Shown here one piece after another: positions 8,747 to 15,702 of a DNA stretch of 64,000 nucleotides. The translations under genes were made by a program, and so were the position numbers. Source of the stretch: CAZEHS01 sp964511875. GTDB taxonomy: Bacteria > Bacillota > Clostridia > Peptostreptococcales > Acidaminobacteraceae. Position 1 is the stretch's first letter; each line of letters begins with the position of its first letter. The stretch covers positions 62,001 through 126,000 of the forward strand of contig CAZEHS010000001.1 of assembly GCA_964511875.1 (NCBI GenBank). The letters run 5' to 3'. The notes below the pieces were generated by a model. It saw only the letters and a program-made list of their open reading frames with translations, ran no database searches and was not told the DNA's origin.

Positions 8747-8775
8747 AGGATAGACAATTGTCTATGCAATGTCAA
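8747..8775 (-). promoter_or_regulatory. ars operon promoter with ArsR operator in the spacer
   Basis: Reading leftwards there is TTGACA (8775-8770), a 17-bp spacer, and TATCCT (8752-8747). The perfect 16-bp palindrome ATAGACAATTGTCTAT (8750-8765) fills most of the spacer. A second inverted pair TTGTCTAT (8733-8740) / ATAGACAA (8750-8757) shares one arm with it. A repressor bound here would block RNA polymerase directly, which is how ArsR-type repressors act. Confidence 0.8.
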
Positions 8776-8808
8776 GACGCACTCTTGAGTTTTATGCTTA
8801 ATGCAGAA

Positions 8809-8831
8809 AAACTGCACTTTTCGTGCAGTTT
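8809..8831 (-). terminator. Hairpin terminator after the HdrA-N-like gene
   Basis: A perfect 9-bp stem AAACTGCAC / GTGCAGTTT with a 5-nt loop lies about 57 bp beyond the stop of the gene at 8888. On the leftward strand it is followed by a short T run. It separates the small redox operon from the ars promoter. Confidence 0.6.
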
Positions 8832-8887
8832 CTTATTGGAATTATAAATTCTATTTTGGGATAAGATTACTGATTTTTATCGAACTT

Positions 8888-9259
8888 CTATCCTTTGTTA
8901 GACTCAATCAGGTTCCTGATCGTAGTGACCGCATCCTCAGTACTCATGTTACGGATATCTACAGCAAAGTGATGTTTAGGATCAAATCCTGCATCTTCAA
9001 AGGCCGAGCGGTACATTTTTTTCTGCATCCCTGGGTCACAGGCCGCAATAAAAATCTTATCAACTTTGCCTCCATCCAGAAGAATTTTAAGAAAAGTATC
9101 ACCATCATCCGCACACAGTTGGGGATGGAGAGCAGCAAAATCCACCAGATTTTCCCTACGAACCGCATTCATCACTTCAAATATATCCATGCTTTTAAAC
9201 GACGGGCAGGTTCCCTGACAAACACAGACCAATAGACCAGTTGCTCCCATGCCATTCAC
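8888..9259 (-). CDS. Free-standing HdrA N-terminal-domain-like protein
   Basis: A 123-residue protein that I match to the N-terminal domain of heterodisulfide reductase subunit A. Shared features are GLLVCVCQGTC (HdrA: VCxCG), then QLCADDGD (HdrA: CSDDG/CSEPG), KVDKIFIAACDPGMQKKMYR (HdrA: RVVVASCSPRMHEPTFR), and AVDIRNMSTE near the end. The three Cys of CVCQGTC, plus Cys in LCADDG and AACDPG, could hold an iron-sulfur cluster. The flavin-binding part of HdrA is absent. It overlaps the ferredoxin gene by 4 bp (ATGA), so the two are translated together. Function is unknown; electron transfer or a sulfur-handling role is inference. Confidence 0.65.
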   Translation of the reverse strand: MNGMGATGLLVCVCQGTCPSFKSMDIFEVMNAVRRENLVDFAALHPQLCADDGDTFLKILLDGGKVDKIFIAACDPGMQKKMYRSAFEDAGFDPKHHFAVDIRNMSTEDAVTTIRNLIESNKG

Positions 9260-9468
9260 TCCTTTCTCTTGTCTCCAGGGAAGCTGATGGCCCCTGAATC
9301 ACAAGCACCTTTCTGACAACCGCGGCAAAACTCAATACAGTTTTCAGGATGAACCACTACCGGCTTATCGTTTTCCACTGCAAACACATCATGCATGCAG
9401 AAGTTGACACAAGCCAGACACCCTATACATTTGTCATAGTCAATGATCGGATACCAATTTTTTGACAC
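9256..9468 (-). CDS. Small 4Fe-4S ferredoxin-type protein
   Basis: A 70-residue protein with one clear cluster motif, CIGCLACVNFC (near residues 15-25), and a second, irregular set CIEFCRGCQKGAC (residues 46-58) ending in SGAISF. It is probably a one- or two-cluster electron carrier. It lies in the middle of a three-gene operon between a thioredoxin-like protein (15 bp upstream) and the HdrA-N-like protein (4-bp overlap downstream). A partner role with the HdrA-like protein is likely from the coupling. Confidence 0.85.
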   Translation of the reverse strand: MSKNWYPIIDYDKCIGCLACVNFCMHDVFAVENDKPVVVHPENCIEFCRGCQKGACDSGAISFPGDKRKE

Positions 9469-9482
9469 AACCCTCGCTCCTT

Positions 9483-9731
9483 TCAGCCGTTAAGATAATG
9501 GGTTTTCAGTTCATGAATGGATGGCACAACGCCTTCAAACATCAGTTTTCCATTCACCATCAGTGCAGGATATAGCAATACACCATACTTCGCGATTTCC
9601 TTGATATCGGAAATTTTCTTGAATTCAACGTCAAGACCCATCTGTTCCAAGGCCTTCATCAGATTGTGTTCAAGGTCGATACATTCCTTGCTGTGAGCTC
9701 CCAAAACAATGATGTTCATCATAATTATCAC
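9483..9731 (-). CDS. Small thioredoxin-fold protein (Thioredoxin_3 family) with only one active-site Cys
   Basis: An 82-residue protein resembling the small redox-active disulfide proteins of archaea and clostridia, with IIVLGAHSKECIDLEHNLMKAL, then ISDIKEIAKYGVLLYPALMVNGKLMFEG with the cis-Pro motif YPAL. The usual GxGCxxC active site reads GAHSKEC here, so the first Cys is replaced and only one remains. The GTG at 9731 has AGGAAGG 5 nt upstream; ATGs at 9722 and 9719 are alternatives with poorer spacing. It heads the redox operon. With one Cys it cannot work as a classic dithiol reductase; thiol or persulfide carrier is a possibility. Confidence 0.8.
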   Translation of the reverse strand: MIIMMNIIVLGAHSKECIDLEHNLMKALEQMGLDVEFKKISDIKEIAKYGVLLYPALMVNGKLMFEGVVPSIHELKTHYLNG

Positions 9732-9754
9732 CAGTTCCTTCCTGTATTTGTCAT

Positions 9755-9788
9755 ATGCCCTTGAACGCCGGGTTCAATCATAGGGCAT
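9755..9788 (-). promoter_or_regulatory. Bulged hairpin in the leader of the small redox operon
   Basis: An outer stem ATGCCC (9755-9760) / GGGCAT (9783-9788) encloses an inner stem TTGAAC (9761-9766) / GTTCAA (9772-9777), with a 5-nt loop and a 5-nt bulge. It lies 24 bp upstream of the GTG start at 9731. It has no T run, so it is not an obvious terminator. An RNA or protein binding role is inference. Confidence 0.35.
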
Positions 9789-9872
9789 GGAAGAGCAGAA
9801 TCATAGCTTCCATCCCATTAACTGCTGAATTTCAGATTTTTTCATACCTTAATAATACCTTTGTCACAGCAT

Positions 9873-10025
9873 TTATCCACTTCGGCCTGCCTTCTCTGCT
9901 TCCGTGAGCAGCATATCGTCCATATCAATATGGGCCTCAAAGTAGATTGTTTTTCGTTGACCATCCAGGAATGGACATGATGGATGTTATTGACCTTTCA
10001 TTTTGAAGCATTCACGCAACTTCAT
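9873..10025 (-). pseudogene. Possible decayed small ORF (one in-frame stop) in the 9.73-10.07 kb gap
   Basis: On the leftward strand a short frame starts ATG 10025 (MKLRECFKMKGQ) and is stopped by TAA at 9987-9989. The same frame then stays open for 37 codons with protein-like content (CPFLDGQRKTIYFEAHIDMD, then a Leu/Glu-rich end) to a stop at 9873. The second part has no ATG near its beginning. A nonsense mutation in a roughly 50-residue protein is one reading; chance is another. The rest of this 330-bp interval holds only the leader hairpin and a possible 14-codon ORF (9845-9800 region). I do not recognise the family. Confidence 0.3.
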
Positions 10026-10065
10026 CCTGTCACATCACTATGATTAGACTTACTCCATGAATAGG

Positions 10066-11055
10066 TCATCTGCTGCCCCGCCACAAAACCCGCACCGGCG
10101 TACCGGCTGGCAGCGGAACCACATCAGCAGTCATCAGCTCAACCGGACCTGATGCCGTGATGAACCGGTAGTACACCTCCAGTCCGCGTCTGAAGGAAGT
10201 CTCTATTGGGATGCCTTCCGCATCCGGAATCAGACATAGGTCTTCCGGGCGATAATACAGACCTTCGGTGACTATCGGGTTGCTTTTGGCCCTCAGGGTT
10301 CCCAACGCCCAGTGGAGAGAATCCTTGTCATAGAGGCCAGGGAGGATCCCCCAGACCCCCAGCATGCTCGCCGCCTGAAGGGAATGAGGTTCCCGGTACA
10401 GCTGCTCCGGGGTTCCGATCTGTAGTATTTGTCCTTCATCCAGAAGGATCATCCGGTCGGAGTAGGACATGGCTTCGCCTGGATCATGGGTTACCATCAG
10501 GATCGTAATCTCAAAGGTTTCCCGAATCTTTCTGATCAGCCCTCCCATTGCCGTTCGCAGAGACAGATCCAGACTGGAAAAAGGCTCGTCCATCAGAAGT
10601 ACCCGGGGTTCGACAGCCAGAGCCCTGCCGATGGCGACTCGCTGCCGCTGGCCGCCGGAAAGCTCCCAGGGCATCCGTTGTTCAAGGCCCCCAAGCTCCA
10701 GGGTCTTAACCAGACGACTCAGCTTCGAGGCTGCTTTACCCATAGAAATACCCCTAAGCTCCAAACCGAAGCACAGATTCTTTTCCACTGTCATATGGGG
10801 AAATAAGGAGGGCTCCTGGGATATGTACACGATTCCCCGGTGCTCAGGGCGCATGCTGCTTATATCGTTTCCATCCATCAGGGTATGACCGGCATCTGAT
10901 TCACTTAGCCCGGCAATGATTTTTAAAATCGTAGATTTTCCCGACCCGGAAGGCCCCAGGATGGATACCAGTTCTGGGGTCTCACAGCTGAAACTAATAT
11001 TTTCAAGGACTGAACGGGCGCCATATGACTTGTTAATTCCTTTAACCTCCAGCAT
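10066..11055 (-). CDS. ABC transporter ATP-binding protein, YnjD/PotA-like
   Basis: A 329-residue importer ATPase. Walker A is GPSGSGKST (near 34), the signature is LSGGQRQR, Walker B is LLMDEPFSSLD, and the switch His is in MVTHDPGEAM. An extra C-terminal domain of about 100 residues (from 230) fits a TOBE-like regulatory domain. The start at 11055 has GGAGGATAC upstream and overlaps the end of the permease gene by 14 bp. It is the last gene of a binding protein-permease-ATPase set that resembles E. coli ynjBCD. The substrate of that family is not established. Confidence 0.88.
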   Translation of the reverse strand: MLEVKGINKSYGARSVLENISFSCETPELVSILGPSGSGKSTILKIIAGLSESDAGHTLMDGNDISSMRPEHRGIVYISQEPSLFPHMTVEKNLCFGLELRGISMGKAASKLSRLVKTLELGGLEQRMPWELSGGQRQRVAIGRALAVEPRVLLMDEPFSSLDLSLRTAMGGLIRKIRETFEITILMVTHDPGEAMSYSDRMILLDEGQILQIGTPEQLYREPHSLQAASMLGVWGILPGLYDKDSLHWALGTLRAKSNPIVTEGLYYRPEDLCLIPDAEGIPIETSFRRGLEVYYRFITASGPVELMTADVVPLPAGTPVRVLWRGSR

Positions 11056-12802
11056 GATGGGTATCCTCCAGGGAACGATGCTCAGATCGGGCAGTCATGG
11101 GCCGGGCTAGCCGATAGGACAGATAAAAGACGGCGCCGTTGATGAGTGTGAAAAGTATCATATAGCCGCTGCCCCTGGCCAAATCCCCGTATTCAAGAGC
11201 TGGCCCCAGGAGTGCCCCCAGGGTTATGACCCTGCCTCCCCCCACCAGCTGGGTGGAGAAGGTTTCAGTAAATGAAATCAGGAATCCCAGGGTGAAGCTC
11301 ATGACAACGGGAGGAATATTCATGGGGATCAGCACCCGGGTGACATAGTGATAAGTTGATGCTCCCAGGGTCCGTGCAGCCTCTTCCTGCAGGAAGCCAT
11401 TCTGTTTCTGATAGATGGCCTGAATCCCAATGGCATATGGCATGGTGAGTGTGCAGTGGCAGAGCACCACAGCCCAGTTAGTCCCATAGATCCCAAGACG
11501 GATGGCGCTGAGCTGGGCTCCTGTTACCAGGACAATCCCCGGAAGGATTAATGGAATCACGCAAAGCAGCTTTGCCAGGTCTTCACCTTTAAAACCCGGA
11601 TACCTTGCGAAAGCACGTCCTGCTGGAAATCCTGCAAAAGCCGTGTAAAGCCCTGTCATCCCTGCCACGAATAGACCGTTGAAAACAGCTTTTCCCAGTA
11701 AGGGATCCTTAAACACCGGCATCAGTCCGGAAATGATATTCCAGTGCGTGGGTATGAAATTGGGAAATCGGAGTGATGGATTCTGCCCCGTAATCAGCAA
11801 CCAGATAAACGGAAGTCCCATCAGAAGCCCATAAATGCTGATCATCCCCTCCTGTACAAAGAGCGGAGGAATGAGAGCAGCCTTCGGCATACGCTCAGAC
11901 TTGAATATCCTTACAATCCCTCGGTACCCAAAACCCTGTTTAGCAAGGGCTAGGATCCCCATTCCAAAGCTCACGGAAGCTATAAGACCGATCAAAGCCA
12001 TCATCAGTACCTGGGCCATTCTTTCAGGAATCCGGTTCAGATCCGGATGCAAGAACAGGGAATAGTAATCTGCCGGCATCAGCCTTGGATTCAGGGCTCC
12101 CAGCCATACCGGGATTTCAAGACCGCCGAAGATGTATGCGAATATCACGCTGCCGATAATGGCCATAGCCCCTGCCCCTGCCGGTACATAGATGGCCGAC
12201 CATAGCTTCAGCCCCCCTGCTCCCAGGGTTCTGGCTTCATCCTCTTGGGTATTGCGGACCTTATCGTAATAGGGCCGAAGCACCATGGCGGTAAATGCGC
12301 TGCCCTTCCAGATATAAGGCCAAAAGAGCCCCAAACCCATGGGGGTCAGGAGCAGCACGGGGAACTGGTTTGGAGTATGGATCAGGCCCAATGCAGCTGC
12401 CAACCGGGCAACGAGCCCCGACTGACCCAAAAAGCCCTGGGTGGCCTGGGCTGCTACCCCATAGGGCAGAATGACGGCCATTACCAGCCACAGGACAGCC
12501 CATTTCTTAATCATCGCATTCCGGCAGCTCACTACTCCCCAGGCAATCAGTGAACCGATCACTATGCATAGGAACACGGCAATACATGCAAAAATCAGAG
12601 TGTATAACAGATCAGATCGCAGGGTTTCTCTGCCTGCCAGGACGAAATAGGCATCCAGTGACAGGGTCTTAAGCCCCAAGGAGGGCATCCATCCCAGGGA
12701 TGCCTTAAAGGCTTCAACAAGCCCGATCCCCAGGACTCCTGCCCCCGGCAGAAGTGCCGGTATCAGCAGGAGCCAGGGCTTTACGGGTTTATGTGATTTC
12801 AT
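11042..12802 (-). CDS. Fused two-domain ABC transporter permease, YnjC-like
   Basis: A 586-residue membrane protein with about 12 helices in two homologous halves. Each half carries an EAA loop: EDEARTLGAGGLKLWSAIYVPAG near residue 190 and QEEAARTLGASTYHYVTRVLIPM near residue 475. Fused permeases of this length are found in iron, thiamine and YnjC-type importers. Only 1 bp separates it from the binding-protein gene upstream, and it overlaps the ATPase downstream. The YnjBCD reading rests mostly on gene order and the binding-protein type. Confidence 0.85.
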   Translation of the reverse strand: MKSHKPVKPWLLLIPALLPGAGVLGIGLVEAFKASLGWMPSLGLKTLSLDAYFVLAGRETLRSDLLYTLIFACIAVFLCIVIGSLIAWGVVSCRNAMIKKWAVLWLVMAVILPYGVAAQATQGFLGQSGLVARLAAALGLIHTPNQFPVLLLTPMGLGLFWPYIWKGSAFTAMVLRPYYDKVRNTQEDEARTLGAGGLKLWSAIYVPAGAGAMAIIGSVIFAYIFGGLEIPVWLGALNPRLMPADYYSLFLHPDLNRIPERMAQVLMMALIGLIASVSFGMGILALAKQGFGYRGIVRIFKSERMPKAALIPPLFVQEGMISIYGLLMGLPFIWLLITGQNPSLRFPNFIPTHWNIISGLMPVFKDPLLGKAVFNGLFVAGMTGLYTAFAGFPAGRAFARYPGFKGEDLAKLLCVIPLILPGIVLVTGAQLSAIRLGIYGTNWAVVLCHCTLTMPYAIGIQAIYQKQNGFLQEEAARTLGASTYHYVTRVLIPMNIPPVVMSFTLGFLISFTETFSTQLVGGGRVITLGALLGPALEYGDLARGSGYMILFTLINGAVFYLSYRLARPMTARSEHRSLEDTHHAGG

Positions 12803-12803
12803 A

Positions 12804-14042
12804 TCAGTTTACAACGGCCTCCATCCACAGGGTTTCCATCCAGTCGATATACTGGGCCCTCAGCTCAGGGAGCCGTTTCATGAAAAGCTCCTCCAGAGGC
12901 ACCGGAAATACTGTCTTTTCAATGGTGCTGAGCGCTTCCTTCTGGGGTGCTGACAACTTCCCTGCATCGAAGGCAGGCATATCCCCCCAGACTTCGGGCT
13001 TGAATTTTTCCAGCTGATTTTCGGGACTTTGGAGGAGATCAATGGTCAGCAGTGCTGCTGCTTTTTCCGGAGCATTGAACGGAACGGCCAGATAATGGGC
13101 GTTGCCGATGGTGCCGGTATCAAACACATACCCGTAAGCTGACGTAGGATAGGTCCCAGACGCAACCAGCCCAGCGGTTTTTCCCAGCTCAAAGCCCATG
13201 GTGAAATCCACTTCGTTGTTCCTGAAAAGCTCATCAAGCTGGGCCTGGCTGGCGGGGTAGGCTGTACCTTCACGCCAGAGGTAAGGCTTCAATTCTTTGA
13301 AATAGGCCGTGACCGGTTCAGCCAGCTTTCTGAATTCAGCCTCCGTCAGATCCCGGTTGAAATCCTTCTGCCCGGTGAGCTCGTAGAGAGCTCCTCTTAC
13401 AAAGGCGCTTCCCACAAAATCATCAGGGAGTTTAGGATAGGTAAAGCGTCCGGGATGCTCCTTGGCCCATACTAAAAGCTCCTTATAGGATTTCGGAGGC
13501 ATACTGACCCGACTCCCGTCGGTAGTAATGACCAGCTGTGCCCGTCCCCAAATGGCTTCCATCCCCTCAATGGGGATTCCGGTATCTGTTTTCAGATCCC
13601 CGGCATTCAAATCGTATATCTTATTCACATTAGGAAGCAGCTGGTCATACGGCCCCCAGAGTAACCCCCCTTGCTGTGCAGTTCGGAAATTCTCAGCATT
13701 GATCCAAAGGAGATCAGCCGTTCCGGCATCCTGTTTGGCATTCTTTTCGTTCAAGAGTTTGTTGAGATATTCCGGCGGATTCATTGGCACGCGAACCAGG
13801 GTGATGTCGTATTTTTCCTTCAGCTGCGTTGCAATACCTGTATCCATATAGGTATTAATCATATCGTTTCCGCCCCACATAAGAATGGTGACGGTTTTTC
13901 CTTTCCCTGCGGCTTCAACTGCCGTCCAGTCCTTGAAGGTGCCAGGTTCATCCGGTTTTACAGGCGCTTTTGCTGCACAGCCTCCCAGTATAATAACCCA
14001 GGCAAGCAGAAGGCTTAGAAGTGATTTCGCGCTGATTTTCAT
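12804..14042 (-). CDS. ABC transporter substrate-binding lipoprotein, YnjB-like
   Basis: A 412-residue exported binding protein with lipoprotein signal WVIILGGC. The segment TVTILMWGGNDMINTYMDTG, followed by LKEKYDITLVRVPM, is the arrangement seen in YnjB (uncharacterised importer) and related thiamine or iron-binding proteins. LLWINAENFRTAQQGGLLWGPY and a late WMETLW add to the match. Two TAC/ATG-rich surface loops are unremarkable. It is followed at once by the permease and ATPase genes. Thiamine, phosphonate or another small anion are possible ligands; the sequence alone does not decide. Confidence 0.85.
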   Translation of the reverse strand: MKISAKSLLSLLLAWVIILGGCAAKAPVKPDEPGTFKDWTAVEAAGKGKTVTILMWGGNDMINTYMDTGIATQLKEKYDITLVRVPMNPPEYLNKLLNEKNAKQDAGTADLLWINAENFRTAQQGGLLWGPYDQLLPNVNKIYDLNAGDLKTDTGIPIEGMEAIWGRAQLVITTDGSRVSMPPKSYKELLVWAKEHPGRFTYPKLPDDFVGSAFVRGALYELTGQKDFNRDLTEAEFRKLAEPVTAYFKELKPYLWREGTAYPASQAQLDELFRNNEVDFTMGFELGKTAGLVASGTYPTSAYGYVFDTGTIGNAHYLAVPFNAPEKAAALLTIDLLQSPENQLEKFKPEVWGDMPAFDAGKLSAPQKEALSTIEKTVFPVPLEELFMKRLPELRAQYIDWMETLWMEAVVN

Positions 14043-14090
14043 AGTAAATACCCCTTATTCATTAGTTGTAAGAATTGTGATGAAATGCTG

Positions 14091-14173
14091 TAACCACCGA
14101 ATACACCGAAATCACCGAAGAGATTTGGGAGAGAGGCGGTTTTCTTCGGTGCTTTCGGTGACTTCGGTGGTTA
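14091..14173. repeat. Long inverted repeat built of ACCGAA units
   Basis: Two 30-bp arms (14091-14120 and 14144-14173) pair at 27 of 30 positions around a 23-bp loop. Each arm is itself three near-tandem CACCGAA units. A further 8-bp pair (GTGATGAA / TTCATCAC) lies just outside. The element fills the gap between the CDP-alcohol phosphatidyltransferase gene and the YnjB-like gene, where it could end or stabilise the transcript. It resembles a class of widespread intergenic palindromes; compare 33598-33791. Confidence 0.85.
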
Positions 14174-14183
14174 ATGTGATTCA

Positions 14184-14774
14184 TCACTGGTCCTTTAGAA
14201 GTGTGTATATCTTTATAAACCGGATAAAGCCTGTGACCAAAATCATCCCATCCAGCAGCCAGATGACCGGCCCCCGCCAGGGAGCCAGAATCACTGCCAG
14301 GGTCAGGAACAGGAAGGTTTCTGTCCGTTCAATGAGCCCATCGTCATAATGCATGCTCTTGATTCCCGTATTGGCAAACAGTGAACCGGCTGATAAAAAA
14401 GTGGAGAAATTGAAGATCACCATCATCAGAAAGCCGATTACCGGCATTGCCAGACCGGGATCCGCAATCACCATCCCTGCAACGAAAACCGCCTCCACCA
14501 TGCGGTCCAGAATCATATCCAGTAATGCTCCGGATTTGCTGGATGAATGGGTCAGCCGCGCCAGCTGACCGTCTACGACATCTAAAAGCCCTGAAGCCCA
14601 CAGAAGACCAAGCCCGATGATTTCAAGTCCCGCTGCCATGGCTACTCCCGCTGCAACCCCTACCACAAAGGATATCATCGTTACCTGATTCGGCAGCAGA
14701 TGTACGCGATTCGCGAGCTTTGCCAGTCCGTTGGCGGGGGTATTGATCAAATGACGCCCCTTTGTATCCAGCAT
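14184..14774 (-). CDS. CDP-alcohol phosphatidyltransferase family protein, YnjF-like
   Basis: A 196-residue membrane enzyme of the class that joins a CDP-alcohol to a second alcohol. The family motif D-G-x2-A-R-x8-G-x3-D-x3-D is exact: DGQLARLTHSSSKSGALLD then MILD, near residues 69-92. There are about five hydrophobic helices. The upstream TTG at 14795 is rejected because the strong GGGGAGGGG site lies between it and ATG 14774. In E. coli, ynjF of this family stands beside ynjBCD, and here it also precedes a YnjBCD-like importer on the same strand. The acceptor alcohol is unknown. Confidence 0.88.
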   Translation of the reverse strand: MLDTKGRHLINTPANGLAKLANRVHLLPNQVTMISFVVGVAAGVAMAAGLEIIGLGLLWASGLLDVVDGQLARLTHSSSKSGALLDMILDRMVEAVFVAGMVIADPGLAMPVIGFLMMVIFNFSTFLSAGSLFANTGIKSMHYDDGLIERTETFLFLTLAVILAPWRGPVIWLLDGMILVTGFIRFIKIYTLLKDQ

Positions 14775-15138
14775 AAATACCCCTCCCCGTTTCAAATCAC
14801 CTTTAAGATTCAGTTATTGCGACTACCTGCACTAAGTATAGACCCGAATACTGTTCACATGTATAAGTTACTTCCTACTATTAAGTCTTTCAATAGAGTG
14901 CAATTGCCCTATTAGCATAATTAATACGTCGGTTGTTGAAATGAAAATCAGATAAAGCCGTGAATAATGAAGGAATAATTTAATCGAATCCGCCGAAATG
15001 AAAAACTGCTCAGGAGAATTCCTCCATCAGCAGTTTTTTTGAGATAGACATCAATGATGATACGGACTGAAACTGGGTATAAGTTGCTTAGAGATGAACG
15101 ATGCACAAATGACTGATCACATGACAGGGGTGAACATA
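14775..15138. other. Divergent intergenic region, no gene seen
   Basis: This 364-bp AT-rich stretch separates the leftward phosphatidyltransferase gene from the rightward DUF1905 gene. Apart from the hairpin at 15001-15038, I see no ORF, RNA gene or repeat. The promoters of both genes must lie here, but I could not place them with confidence. Confidence 0.5.
15001..15038 (+). terminator. Terminator-like hairpin upstream of the DUF1905 gene (possible attenuator)
   Basis: Stem AAAAACTGCT (15001-15010) / AGCAGTTTTT (15029-15038) continues inward with a GGAG/CTCC core and is followed by TT. It has the form of an intrinsic terminator. No gene ends nearby on either strand, since both flanking genes start from this region. 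It may end a leader transcript before the gene at 15139 or belong to a lost gene. Confidence 0.55.
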
Positions 15139-15666
15139 ATGACCGAAATCCGGTTTGAAACTGAAATCTATGAAATAAACGGATGGCGAATACTCCGATT
15201 CCCGATACATGCCAGCGAAATGCTTCCATCACGAGGCATGCTGATGATTCAAGGAACCATGAATGGTCTCCGCTTCGAATCCGTATTGGAACCAGACGGT
15301 GCGGGAAGTCATTGGTTCAGGGTGAATGATGCCTTATCTGCAGAAGCCCAGGCTTCTGTCGGCGATAAAGTATCCATGGTTGTTGAGGTGATAAAGCTTG
15401 TGCAAGAACCTGAAGTGCCATTGGATTTAGAGGACGCACTGGCTGCTGCCGGGCTGCAGGATCGTTGGAACGGAATCACAACCCGGGCACGTTGGGAATG
15501 GATTCGCTGGATCCGATCCACCAACATTGCTGCGACACGTCAAAAACGGATCGAGGTCGCCTGTTCAAAGCTGAAGGCAGGAAAAAACAGACCCTGCTGC
15601 TTTGACCTGAGTCGATGCACGGAGCAAGCTGTTTCGAAGAGTGGAGTACTGGCGATTCTTCGTTAA
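15139..15666 (+). CDS. DUF1905 and YdeI/OmpD-associated domain protein
   Basis: A 175-residue protein with two recognisable parts: DUF1905 (about 1-90, FETEIYEINGWRILRFPIHASE and the MIQGTMNG strand), and the YdeI/OmdA domain (about 95-165, PLDLEDALAAAGLQDRWNG, WEWIRWIRSTNIAATRQKRIE, then RPCCFD). The upstream ATGs at 15094 and 15109 lack a ribosome binding site; ATG 15139 follows GGGGTGAAC. OmdA-type proteins have been linked to stress or bacteriocin protection, but no mechanism is established. It stands alone. Confidence 0.85.
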   Translation: MTEIRFETEIYEINGWRILRFPIHASEMLPSRGMLMIQGTMNGLRFESVLEPDGAGSHWFRVNDALSAEAQASVGDKVSMVVEVIKLVQEPEVPLDLEDALAAAGLQDRWNGITTRARWEWIRWIRSTNIAATRQKRIEVACSKLKAGKNRPCCFDLSRCTEQAVSKSGVLAILR

Positions 15667-15702
15667 GCCCGGACTTTGGAGAATCCCCGGTAGAGGTAAG
15701 AA

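Noticed and set aside
9873..10025. Stop-codon readthrough or selenocysteine in the small ORF
   Set aside because: The internal stop is TAA, not TGA, and no SECIS-like hairpin follows. Decay or chance is simpler.
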